From: Rhodospirillaceae bacterium
GTDB taxonomy: Bacteria > Pseudomonadota > Alphaproteobacteria > Rhodospirillales > JABHCV01
Direction: 5' to 3'
Assembly (NCBI GenBank): GCA_018662005.1
Contig: JABJHA010000032.1
Location: forward strand, 1-64,000
Length of the DNA stretch: 64,000 bases
This document shows, piece after piece, positions 24,632 through 32,929 of the stretch (the first letter of the stretch is position 1; each line of letters starts with the position of its first letter). The notes under the pieces were generated by a model. The model was not told where the DNA came from and did no database searches. It saw only the letters and a list, made by a program, of their open reading frames with translations. Position numbers and translations under genes: made by a program.

Positions 24632-26884
24632 TTACGCGACAACCGGCGCCGCGCTGGAATTTTGACTTCCATTCAGTTCCTCAAGCGCTTCGATCGCCAC
24701 TTTCCAGAACCGTTTGCTCTGTTCATCATGAAGCGTCTCGATAAACAAGGCGCTGGCGGCTTGCCGGTCGATGCCCTTAAGCATCCGTGCGGCATGGCGA
24801 CCGTGATAGCCCTCGTGGGCATATGAAAATTCCACCAGGGTTTCGATAACCCCGGGGGCCGCTGTATCGGCTAAGGCCTGCGCGGCGGCAAGCCGGACAG
24901 AGGAATCCGGATCCGCCAACAGTCTGCCAACGCCAGCCCCGGCCTCGCCCAGACGCCCGAGAGAGCGAATGGCTTCGCTACGCACGAAGCTATCCTCATC
25001 ATCAAGACAGTTAATCAGGACCATCACCACAGAGGCCGTGTTGGTTCCTCCCAAGGCACGTACGGCCTGGTGGCGGATGTCCCGGTTATCGGATTTCGCC
25101 TCGGCTTGCAGGGCATCAAGGACTTCAAGCGGCATCTCAGATACATCACCGGCAATATGGGCCAGGGAATCGATGCTCGTTTGCCGAAGGTCTTTGTCGC
25201 CGTTTAACAATGGATCAAGCAGGGCGAGGGTTACGTCGGGTTGCGAAAAATTGCCAAGCAATCGCGCCGCGAACAGGCGCACATCTTCGTGCAAAACAAC
25301 ATCAGGAACGACCGGGATCGTCCGTCGACCCTTTTTACCAGCCCCTGTCAGACTCAAAAATTCAATGTCTTCTGGCGTCAACTCGACATCATCGGGGGGA
25401 GAAACGACCTCTTGGGATTTGAACCCGCCAAGGATTGAATCAAGAGTCGAAGTTGGAATTTCTTCTTCCGGTTCCCCGGCAACGTCTTCATCGACTTCCT
25501 CTGCATTTTCCTCTGGCTTGCTGCTGACAGCCTCTTCTGCATCATCTGTTTCAGGTTCCACTTCAGGCACGGGAACAAGCTCGCCGGAAACGGCCGCAAG
25601 AAGAGTCTCGCCCGCTGCATTGGGCCAATCGTCCTGGGCGGCCAATTCTGCAATTGCCGACATCGCCTCGAGACGAACCTGCCTGTCCGTGCATGTCAGG
25701 ATTCCTGCTAGGCCTTGCAGGGCTTCATCCCCGCCGACCATCTGCAGGCCGCGAATGGCGCCGCGCTGGACTTCTGATGAAATTTCTTCATCAGCCAACA
25801 TGCTGGCCAGTTCCGATGTCGCTTTCTTGGGATTGACGGCTGCAAAAGCAGTCGCGGCGGCAGACGCGATGACAGTGGATGGGGAACTCATCAGTTCGCA
25901 CAACCGATCATCGAGCATCGGGGTATTGGTCAATTCAGGATGTTCGGTCAGCAATTCGAGCACCGCCAACCGGACTTCCGGGTTCTTGTCATCAAGCAAC
26001 AGATCCAGTCGGCTTTCGTGGTGGGCTCCGCACAGACGCACCGTTTCAGCACGGACCTGTGGTTCCTCATCAAGAAGCAAGGCGACAAGACGTTCGTCCG
26101 CTGGATTTTTTTCGGCCAGGCCCCTGGCCGCAGCGAGACGCACTTCACTTGATGGATCTATGATTGCCAATTGCACGGCGTCCATGACCCCCGGTCCCTC
26201 ACACCCGGATATCACCGAAGCCGCGTGGCGGCGCAGCCGCGTGTCACTATTTTCAAGGTACGTGGCAAGGGCGCTTACGCCCGAGGAGCCGATCCGGGCC
26301 AGGGCTTTCATAGCGGTATCTGTAATGTCGAGCGCTTCATCGTCGTTTATCGCCGCAACGATACCCGGAATCGCGTCATCTACTCCAAGGTTGGCTAGTC
26401 CCTCCATAGCCTTTAGCTGCATGTCAAGCCAATCGTCCCATCCGGTTGCGAAGAATTCCTCTTCATCCCAGACGATGTCTTCGTCACGACCGGCCAGAAT
26501 GCGCAGCAGCCACGGTATGACTTCGTCGTTTCGGGAAGCAGCAAGCGCCGTCATGGCCGCCAGTTTTACTTCCGGGCAGGGATCTCCGATCAAGTTTTCA
26601 AGAAGTTGTTTATTCGCTTTCGGGTCGGCAAATCCGGCCAATGCGGTTGCGGCATCCGTGCGGACATCCTCGTCCTCGTCCAAAAGCGCCTTTATCAAGG
26701 CATCTACGGCTTTTTCACCACCGATTTTTCCTAACGCCTGGGCGGCGACAGTACGATGGATATCGATACCCCCAAGCAGCACTTCGCAAAGAATATTGCA
26801 AACATTGCCATCATCAGTTGCATTGGAGTTTGGCATTGGTGGTATTTCAGTATTTTTTGTTTCTATTTTCACCCCAGCTTCCAT
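24632..26884 (-). CDS. HEAT-repeat scaffold protein
   Basis: The 750-residue protein has no signal peptide, so it is cytoplasmic. It is built almost entirely of about 30-residue HEAT/PBS-lyase-type repeats (for example IHRTVAAQALGKIGGEKAVD and EDVRTDAATALAGFADPKAN). A highly acidic linker near 445-520 (rich in E, P, V, D) splits it into two solenoids. HEAT proteins of this kind bind partners or chaperone cofactor insertion. A GAAGG site 5 bases before ATG 26884 supports that start. It follows the idrA terminator directly. An assembly role for the molybdoenzyme or cytochromes is a guess from position. Confidence 0.8.
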   Translation of the reverse strand: MEAGVKIETKNTEIPPMPNSNATDDGNVCNILCEVLLGGIDIHRTVAAQALGKIGGEKAVDALIKALLDEDEDVRTDAATALAGFADPKANKQLLENLIGDPCPEVKLAAMTALAASRNDEVIPWLLRILAGRDEDIVWDEEEFFATGWDDWLDMQLKAMEGLANLGVDDAIPGIVAAINDDEALDITDTAMKALARIGSSGVSALATYLENSDTRLRRHAASVISGCEGPGVMDAVQLAIIDPSSEVRLAAARGLAEKNPADERLVALLLDEEPQVRAETVRLCGAHHESRLDLLLDDKNPEVRLAVLELLTEHPELTNTPMLDDRLCELMSSPSTVIASAAATAFAAVNPKKATSELASMLADEEISSEVQRGAIRGLQMVGGDEALQGLAGILTCTDRQVRLEAMSAIAELAAQDDWPNAAGETLLAAVSGELVPVPEVEPETDDAEEAVSSKPEENAEEVDEDVAGEPEEEIPTSTLDSILGGFKSQEVVSPPDDVELTPEDIEFLSLTGAGKKGRRTIPVVPDVVLHEDVRLFAARLLGNFSQPDVTLALLDPLLNGDKDLRQTSIDSLAHIAGDVSEMPLEVLDALQAEAKSDNRDIRHQAVRALGGTNTASVVMVLINCLDDEDSFVRSEAIRSLGRLGEAGAGVGRLLADPDSSVRLAAAQALADTAAPGVIETLVEFSYAHEGYHGRHAARMLKGIDRQAASALFIETLHDEQSKRFWKVAIEALEELNGSQNSSAAPVVA

Positions 26885-26914
26885 TATCGCCTTCTATTCG
26901 ATGTTTACATTTGT

Positions 26915-26964
26915 ATCGAAAAAAAATCCGAAAACGTGGCCCGGGAAATTAATCCCGGACCACG
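26915..26964 (-). terminator. Rho-independent terminator of the idr-like operon
   Basis: On the minus strand a stem of cgtgg + ccggga pairs with tcccgg + ccacg, with one mismatch (bases 26935-26964). It is followed by tttt and then an eight-T run. It lies 15 bp after the stop of the molybdoenzyme gene. Between it and the HEAT gene is an inverted repeat, ttcgat-N12-atcgaa (26897-26920), that could be a regulator site. Confidence 0.75.
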
Positions 26965-26979
26965 CCCACGCAGGAGAGA

Positions 26980-29649
26980 TCAGATAATGTCGCGCGGTGC
27001 GAAGGACATTGTTCGGAAGGTCCGTTTGTATTTGGACTCTCCGATCTTCTTCACTTTCGCCACACCCATCTTGTAGTTGTAGTTACCGCTGATCCAGTCG
27101 ACGATACGACCTTCAAGGGCGTTCGCAGGCTGTGACTTATGCAGGAAGTCCATGAACATGACACCCGGCTTGATATGGCGGGTGACAATCGCGACACCTG
27201 TTACGGCTGCTTTTGTCAGGACGACATTATCGTTCTTCATTTGACCGGAGAACGAATAGTCACTGCCTTCGATACCAAGGGTGGATTCTTTCAATCCCGG
27301 TACCCGGTTCGAGTAGACCATCAGAAGGTCGCCACTTTCGATGCCGCGAGCTTTGGCATCGGCAGGACTGATTTCGACATAGTTGTCGGGCCAGCGTTGA
27401 TGGATATACGGACGCCGGTCGTCATCGAAGCCAGACTGCCAACGTTCGTTTGTCCGTCCAGAGGTGCACCACAATTCGTCACCTTTGGGGCTTAGCCATT
27501 CCCAATAGTCCGAGAACAGCGACCATGGCGACTTCTGAATGTTGCAACGTCCGGTCTGACTGTTGAAATGCGTCAGTTTCTTGTTGAAGACGTTGCCAGC
27601 CTGGGCACCTGTCGCCGACAGCTTCCGGGTCGTGTCATGAAGCCTGACGGAACCGACGAGAGTGCCATCCTCTTCCATGGTGACCGGACCCTGAATGCCA
27701 TCGGTTCCAAGTTCCCGCATTTTTTCATGCAGGGTCTTGCCCTCACGATGGGCTGCCACCTTGACCATGTTGAAGTCCTTGCGGCTGCCGCGCGAGAAGC
27801 GGGCGGACTCTTCGGCAACTTCGTTGGAATTCTTCCAGTCGAAGCCGTCATAACCCATGCGTTGGGCAAGTTGGGCAATGATCCACCAGTCGGGTTTTGC
27901 ATCACCCGGTGCATCATAAAACTTGCTGTACAGCCGCAGGCGTCTTTCGCCGTTGGCGCGCATGAAGTCTTCTTCACCCCAGGTAGCGGCAGGGAAGACG
28001 ATGTCGGCGAATTGGGCACCGATCGGGTCAACCAGATAAATGTCCTGATTGATCACCACCATGCCACCGGAATCGGCCCGTTTTTTCAGGGTATCGACGA
28101 TATCCTTCTTGTCATACGAGCGAACCTGATGCGGATTGGCCGAGACCAGTTCCCTGAAACGCTTGGCCAGTTGCTGCGATCCACACATTGACTGGATCCA
28201 GGTGGTGCCAATGACGTGGGCAAAACGGGTGTGTCCCGAAATTGTCCAGGTATCGGTATCCAGGGCGCGTTTACGACGACCCGGCACCTTCAAGGGTGAT
28301 TTGGCACGCGGATACTTACCGCCGCGCTGACCACCGCGTTGATGGCCACCGGCCCGTCCGATCATCTGACCCGGACGACCGCCAGCACCACAGATGATGC
28401 CGAGGGCGGAAATAGCCTGGGTGTTGCCAACGTTATTGGACCAATAGAAGCCTTTCTCAATCATGATCGAGGTTTTAGGCCGTTTGCCGTTGACCGGCTT
28501 GGCAAGCCATTCGGCTGCCGTGCGGATCTTGTCGGCGTCAACGCCCGAGACCTTGGATGCATTTTCGACCGTGAATTCTTTCTGGGAAAGAAGCCACTTC
28601 TTCCAATCCTCGTAGCCACCGGTCTGGAACTTGCCCCAGGTGGTGCGCCACTGCCAGGGGGTATTACGCGTTCCCTGGCCAAAGCCTGAACTGGATCCCC
28701 ACTTGTCGTTGACCCAGTTCTTGATCCAGTCAGCGTCTTGCCAGTTATTTTCTGCGATAATACGCGCCATCGCATTGACAACCAGCAAGTCAGTTCCGGG
28801 AAGAACGTCTAGCCACAAGCCGCCATTTTTCTCGGCGTAAGCAACACCGGCAGTGCGGCGCGGTCCCATCATGATGGCCTTCTGGCCGCCCTGGATGGCT
28901 GGCATGATCCATTGAGTCCACAAAATGGTTTTGGTCTCGTAAGGATCCGTACCACACATCAATAGCGTGTCGGCATCGTGCCAATCCTGATAGGCCGGGC
29001 CAAAGTTGTCGAAGCCGGCGTCTCGGAAGCCGGGCGTCGATGACACGTCCGAGGGCGTGTCGTGGAACGTGAAATTGGCCGTGTTGATGTGACGCAACGC
29101 ATACTTGGTAATGGCGTACGTATTCTCGATATATTGATACGAGTATGTTTTAACACCGTAAGCGTTGTCGCCGTGTTTGGCGATCACGTGGCGACCCACC
29201 TGGGCGGCGACGTCAAGGGCGAAGTCCCAACTCACCGGTTGCAAAATACCATAAATTCTCATCAAGGGAGATTTCAGGCGATCACGGGTTGGTGTTTGCG
29301 GATTGTAGCATTTTTCCGCAATACAACCGCCACGGATCGACGAATCGCCATTGACGTTGACGGCATTGGTATCCTTGTCAGGCAGGATCACAACGTTGTG
29401 CGGTTTTTCATCGTGCATGACGACATTGTGTTGAGTGGGGGCGACCCATGATCCTAGCGGCGATACGGGGAAATCTTCCCCGAAGGCGTTCTGATCAGCT
29501 GTCGGTCCACCATCTTCAACGGTGGTGGGCCAGCGGTAAACCTTGTAGCCGCAGGCAACAATGCAATAGTCACATGCCGTGGTCAGGACTTCCGCATTTT
29601 TTGGCGGAAGCGGGACGTCGGTCTTGGGGATGTAATATGGTGTTGACAA
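26980..29649 (-). CDS. idrA: Arsenite-oxidase-family molybdoenzyme, probable iodate reductase catalytic subunit IdrA
   Basis: The 889-residue protein matches the arsenite oxidase AioA layout. It has a 3Fe-4S motif C26-x2-C29-x3-C33, the segment GGHQRGGQRGGKYPRAKSP, and an ending YKRTFRTMSF. It lacks a Tat signal, as AioA does, and should be exported together with the Rieske subunit encoded upstream. It is longer than AioA (about 825) and keeps company with two di-heme peroxidases, which is the signature of dissimilatory iodate reductase. The start is TTG 29649, 8 bases after GGAGG; no ATG is available. Alternative: true arsenite oxidase, which is less likely on context. The enzyme would reduce iodate in the periplasm using cytochrome c electrons. 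Confidence 0.82.
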   Translation of the reverse strand: MSTPYYIPKTDVPLPPKNAEVLTTACDYCIVACGYKVYRWPTTVEDGGPTADQNAFGEDFPVSPLGSWVAPTQHNVVMHDEKPHNVVILPDKDTNAVNVNGDSSIRGGCIAEKCYNPQTPTRDRLKSPLMRIYGILQPVSWDFALDVAAQVGRHVIAKHGDNAYGVKTYSYQYIENTYAITKYALRHINTANFTFHDTPSDVSSTPGFRDAGFDNFGPAYQDWHDADTLLMCGTDPYETKTILWTQWIMPAIQGGQKAIMMGPRRTAGVAYAEKNGGLWLDVLPGTDLLVVNAMARIIAENNWQDADWIKNWVNDKWGSSSGFGQGTRNTPWQWRTTWGKFQTGGYEDWKKWLLSQKEFTVENASKVSGVDADKIRTAAEWLAKPVNGKRPKTSIMIEKGFYWSNNVGNTQAISALGIICGAGGRPGQMIGRAGGHQRGGQRGGKYPRAKSPLKVPGRRKRALDTDTWTISGHTRFAHVIGTTWIQSMCGSQQLAKRFRELVSANPHQVRSYDKKDIVDTLKKRADSGGMVVINQDIYLVDPIGAQFADIVFPAATWGEEDFMRANGERRLRLYSKFYDAPGDAKPDWWIIAQLAQRMGYDGFDWKNSNEVAEESARFSRGSRKDFNMVKVAAHREGKTLHEKMRELGTDGIQGPVTMEEDGTLVGSVRLHDTTRKLSATGAQAGNVFNKKLTHFNSQTGRCNIQKSPWSLFSDYWEWLSPKGDELWCTSGRTNERWQSGFDDDRRPYIHQRWPDNYVEISPADAKARGIESGDLLMVYSNRVPGLKESTLGIEGSDYSFSGQMKNDNVVLTKAAVTGVAIVTRHIKPGVMFMDFLHKSQPANALEGRIVDWISGNYNYKMGVAKVKKIGESKYKRTFRTMSFAPRDII

Positions 29650-29662
29650 TTTATGTTCCTCC

Positions 29663-30286
29663 CTAACCCTGCAAGTTGTCGTGACGGCCGAAGATCAGGC
29701 CGAAAACGCCAACCGCGTAAATGTTGTCACCATCAAGCTCCAACAGGACCTGCGGCAAACTTTGATAAGCCTGACCCGAAATCAGAATCCCGTGACGGGT
29801 CAGATCGTAGGTCGACAGATGCAACGGACAGGCACCAAGGGATTTGGTATCGCCCTTGTAAGAGCCTGAGAGAGGCCCACCCTGATGAGTGCAAGTGTTG
29901 TTGAAAGCGACGACGTCACGATCGGCGCCGATGCCGCCACCGGCCTCTACGCCAAGCTTGACGATGACCGATTCGGAATAAGCGCCTTCGTCAGGATATG
30001 AAAAGTCGAGAGGTTCATCCTGTTTCAGGTCGCTCATCTTGGCGATCAGCTTGCGTGGATAGGTAGAGACCATCGCCGGTGTATTTGCGGCGACGCCAGC
30101 GCAACCGCTGAGCATGACGACCGAAACAGTGGCCCCCGATGTCAACAGGAACTCGCGCCGGTTTACCAGGCACTTGCCGCCCTTTTTATCGCTTTTGGCC
30201 ATTTCGCTGTTGGCCAAATCATGGCTTACCGGAACATCCGATCCGCTCATATGGGTTTCGATAGATTTTGTTTTAGTCATTTTCAT
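29663..30286 (-). CDS. idrB: Rieske iron-sulfur subunit, probable IdrB
   Basis: The product is about 207 residues. It has a twin-arginine signal (NRREFLLTSGATVSVVML) that begins unusually deep, near residue 42, after a charged N-terminal stretch. The Rieske 2Fe-2S ligands are present in CTHQGGPL and CPLHLSTYD. The family is the AioB/IdrB small subunit, which carries the Tat signal for both subunits and passes electrons between the molybdoenzyme and cytochrome c. I placed the start at ATG 30286, because the longer frame runs into the upstream peroxidase gene. It precedes idrA by 13 bp. Confidence 0.85.
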   Translation of the reverse strand: MKMTKTKSIETHMSGSDVPVSHDLANSEMAKSDKKGGKCLVNRREFLLTSGATVSVVMLSGCAGVAANTPAMVSTYPRKLIAKMSDLKQDEPLDFSYPDEGAYSESVIVKLGVEAGGGIGADRDVVAFNNTCTHQGGPLSGSYKGDTKSLGACPLHLSTYDLTRHGILISGQAYQSLPQVLLELDGDNIYAVGVFGLIFGRHDNLQG

Positions 30287-30293
30287 ATCCCCC

Positions 30294-31433
30294 TTATCTG
30301 ACCGGAGCAGGTAATGGTGCGTAGGGTGGAAGTTTCGGCGATGCGATCTTGATCTCGTCGCCGGAAAGAGATTCCAGGAAAGCAACCAGATCTGTGATCT
30401 CGTCCTCGGAAAGATTCAAGGGTTTGATCAAATCAGTCTTGTTGGCCGAAAACTCGTTCTTACCGCCACCCTCGTTATAGAACTCAACAACCTCTTGCAG
30501 ATCGAAGAAAGTTCCGTTGTGCATATATGGCGCCGTGTAGAGCGTATAACGCAGACTTGGCGTACGGAATTTGCCTTTGTCCTGCTCCAGCTTGGTGCGG
30601 AAGTAGAAGCCCGCATCGTCCTTGACTTCGCGATACATCTTCTGGGTTACACCCTTGGCATAGTTCTCGAACCGGAAGGTGATCTGAGCCAGGCCATTAT
30701 CAAGCCAGGTTTCGGCACGTGGAACGCCCAGGTTGTAGTACTTCTGATCGCTGAACAAGGCACCGTTGTGGCATTCGATGCAGTTGGCTTTGCCTTCAAA
30801 CAGGCCCTTGCCACGAACCGCTTCTTCAGACAACGCTGACTTATCGCCGTTCATATATTTGTCGAAGGGCGTATCGCGTTGCACCAGGGTGCGTTCAAAT
30901 GATGCCATTGCCCGCCAGGCATTTTTCATCTTCGGATATTCGTCGCCGAACACATCCTTGAACCGTTTGCGGTATTCGGGGATGAAGGCCAGACGCGCGG
31001 TGCCGATATCCGTTTCCAGATTGCCGGCAACACCACCTTTGGCGGCTGATGGCGCCTGAGCTTCCAGCGACTTGGCCGAGCCGGCCCAGAACAACTTGCC
31101 ATAGTAGGCAGAGTTAACGACCGTCTGGCTGTTACGCCAATGTATGGTGCCGGGATAACCGCGGGAAATATCGCCCGAGAATCCCCAGCCTTGTTTAGGC
31201 TCATGGCAGGTTGAACACGCCACCGACGCATCGCCGCTGAGGCGTGTGTCGAAGAACAGCAGCTTGCCAAGTTCAATTTTTTCCGGCGTCTGCTTGTTAT
31301 CGGATGGAATTGGTGGCGGCCCGAGGGCAGCCAGAGGCGCATTCACATCCGCCTGCACTGGACCGACAAGGGCGGCAACAGCAACCCCGATGGCCAGCCC
31401 GAAGGTGGTGGTTTTTGTCATAAACGTTGTCAT
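30294..31433 (-). CDS. idrP1: Di-heme cytochrome c peroxidase (IdrP-like, first of two)
   Basis: The product is about 379 residues with a signal peptide (TTFGLAIGVAVAALVGPVQA). It has two heme c sites, CSTCH near 80 and CIECH near 220. The region TAPYMHNGTFFDLQEVVEFY is the characteristic ending of the CcpA/MauG family. Iodate-reducing bacteria carry two such peroxidases beside idrAB, proposed to remove peroxide made in iodate reduction. I chose ATG 31433 (ATG 31436 is equally possible), after an AGGAG that overlaps the end of the upstream gene. The P1/P2 naming relative to reference strains is arbitrary. Confidence 0.85.
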   Translation of the reverse strand: MTTFMTKTTTFGLAIGVAVAALVGPVQADVNAPLAALGPPPIPSDNKQTPEKIELGKLLFFDTRLSGDASVACSTCHEPKQGWGFSGDISRGYPGTIHWRNSQTVVNSAYYGKLFWAGSAKSLEAQAPSAAKGGVAGNLETDIGTARLAFIPEYRKRFKDVFGDEYPKMKNAWRAMASFERTLVQRDTPFDKYMNGDKSALSEEAVRGKGLFEGKANCIECHNGALFSDQKYYNLGVPRAETWLDNGLAQITFRFENYAKGVTQKMYREVKDDAGFYFRTKLEQDKGKFRTPSLRYTLYTAPYMHNGTFFDLQEVVEFYNEGGGKNEFSANKTDLIKPLNLSEDEITDLVAFLESLSGDEIKIASPKLPPYAPLPAPVR

Positions 31434-31443
31434 CATCCTGCTC

Positions 31444-32574
31444 CTAGTTCGGGGTGTTGACCCAATCCGCGATAGCCGTGTAGTTGGCCGGGATTTTGTC
31501 TTTCCACACATGTTCTGCACTGGTCAGTGGATCACCACTAAGGGACTCCAGATAGGCAACCAGATCGGATTGTTCGCCTGCTGACATGCCAAGAGGCTTA
31601 AGAGCCTTGTCCTTGTTGGCATCCGAGCCACCGCCCTTGTTGTAGAAAGCGACAACATCCGACAGGGTTTTGATCATGCCATTGTGCATGTAAGGCGCTG
31701 TGTACTTCAGTTCGCGAAGTGTTGGCGTCATGAATTTGCCAATATCGGAACCGTCAGTTTTGTGTGAACGCACATGTGCACCGACGTCACGGCGAATGTT
31801 GAAGATGTTCTCAATACCCATAAACAGGCCGAAGGCGACATACGTATGATGACGCATGGGATCAAACCAGATGTCCGGGTTGTTGGGAACGGCCGTATTA
31901 TGAGGCTTGTCATCCGTAAAGCGGGTGCCGGTATGGCAGGTATCGCACTTTTTAGCATGGAAAACGTTTGCGCCACGCTTGGCGGCGGCAGACAACGTAC
32001 CTTTATCGAACGGAGCACCGCGCGAGGTAAGGGTCTTCAGATATTCGGGAATGGCTTTACGAACCGAACCGTTGGACGGTTCGCCGTAACCGGCATCCTT
32101 GAACATTTTCAGATAGACAGGATCCTGCTTGACGCGTTCCTGCATGATCCGCATATCCATATTCATTTTATAATCTTCAGTGATCGATTCACGGGTCACA
32201 TCATTAAGGTTGGTACCCAGACGTCCGTCATGGAACCACGCCGCTTTATGAGCCGTATTGATCAGGGTCGGGGTGTTGCGGAACCCTTCCGAACCCGGGT
32301 ATGCCTTGGAAAGTGCCAGGCCGTCCGCGAAACCTTTTTCGGGTATGTGGCAGGTAGCACAGCTCTGTGAACTGTCTCCGGAAAGACGCTTGTCGAAAAA
32401 CAGTCGTTTTCCTAAAGCCGCCTTTTTGGCATCGACCTCGATCGCCTTAACCGGCCCGGTTTCATGAGCGGTGGTGTTATTCGATACTAAAGTGAAAGAA
32501 ACTAAAACAGCCAAGGCCAGCCCGATATTTTGGGCCCAACCAAGACGCATCAATTTTGGAAAGCATGGTGACAT
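31444..32574 (-). CDS. idrP2: Di-heme cytochrome c peroxidase (IdrP-like, second of two)
   Basis: The product is about 376 residues with a signal peptide (IGLALAVLVSFTLVSNNTTA). Its heme sites are CATCH near 70 and CDTCH near 215, with TAPYMHNGMIKTLSDVVAFY near the end. It is homologous to, but clearly diverged from, the peroxidase at 30294. It is the first gene of the operon. The chosen ATG 32574 has a GGAGGGAAAA site and a leader of about 70 bases from the -24/-12 promoter. An ORF extension to 32682 would lie across that promoter region, so I reject it. Confidence 0.85.
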   Translation of the reverse strand: MSPCFPKLMRLGWAQNIGLALAVLVSFTLVSNNTTAHETGPVKAIEVDAKKAALGKRLFFDKRLSGDSSQSCATCHIPEKGFADGLALSKAYPGSEGFRNTPTLINTAHKAAWFHDGRLGTNLNDVTRESITEDYKMNMDMRIMQERVKQDPVYLKMFKDAGYGEPSNGSVRKAIPEYLKTLTSRGAPFDKGTLSAAAKRGANVFHAKKCDTCHTGTRFTDDKPHNTAVPNNPDIWFDPMRHHTYVAFGLFMGIENIFNIRRDVGAHVRSHKTDGSDIGKFMTPTLRELKYTAPYMHNGMIKTLSDVVAFYNKGGGSDANKDKALKPLGMSAGEQSDLVAYLESLSGDPLTSAEHVWKDKIPANYTAIADWVNTPN

Positions 32575-32658
32575 TAGCTTTTCCCTCCCGTTCAAGGCGC
32601 TCTTGCTAGCTATAAGATGACGCCTCATTATTCGTGGGCCCCTTAGATAATCTTCGTC

Positions 32659-32673
32659 GCAAAGATGGTCCCA
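32659..32673 (-). promoter_or_regulatory. Candidate sigma-54 (-24/-12) promoter of the idr-like operon
   Basis: Read on the minus strand the bases are TGGGACCATCTTTGC. They have the GG and GC dinucleotides at the correct 10-base spacing and a TTTGC -12 box, close to the consensus TGGCACG-N4-TTGC. The predicted transcript start is near 32647, about 73 bases before the first peroxidase ATG. An NtrC-type regulator gene lies just upstream, but see its GAFTGA defect. Confidence 0.6.
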
Positions 32674-32841
32674 CATCCTCAAATCAGGGGGGGAGTTTGA
32701 GCGTGATTTTTTCCCAGATCAATTCGCTAAATTGTTCATTTTATTGACTTTAGACTGCGTATAATGTGCGCAGCCTGCCAACATGAAAAACAACGGTTTA
32801 ATGGGCTAATTCAAATTGTTTTAATATGCGAAAAGGAAAAA

Positions 32842-32858
32842 TTGAACGTTTCGTTCAA
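32842..32858. promoter_or_regulatory. Inverted repeat ttgaacg-ttt-cgttcaa: regulator terminator or upstream activator site
   Basis: There are perfect 7-bp arms with a 3-base spacer. On the minus strand it is followed by TTTTTCC, so it could end the response regulator transcript (stop at 32930). It also lies about 180 bp upstream of the -24/-12 promoter, the usual place for an enhancer of an NtrC-type protein. The sequence alone does not decide between the two. Confidence 0.5.
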
Positions 32859-32929
32859 CACCGCCGGGATGTTTGAATGATTCGGGGACGTGGTTTTTGG
32901 AAAAAACGGAGAAGAAAATTTACAGTTGA

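Noticed and set aside
24969-26987. 672-residue plus-strand open frame
   Set aside because: It is antisense to the HEAT-repeat gene, is Ser/Arg-rich and low in complexity, and has no domain. It is a shadow of a repetitive GC-rich gene.
26980-30286. Plain arsenite oxidase (aioBA)
   Set aside because: Two di-heme peroxidase genes in the same operon, the longer catalytic subunit and the lack of any arsenic gene nearby favour iodate reductase. Arsenite oxidase remains the fallback.
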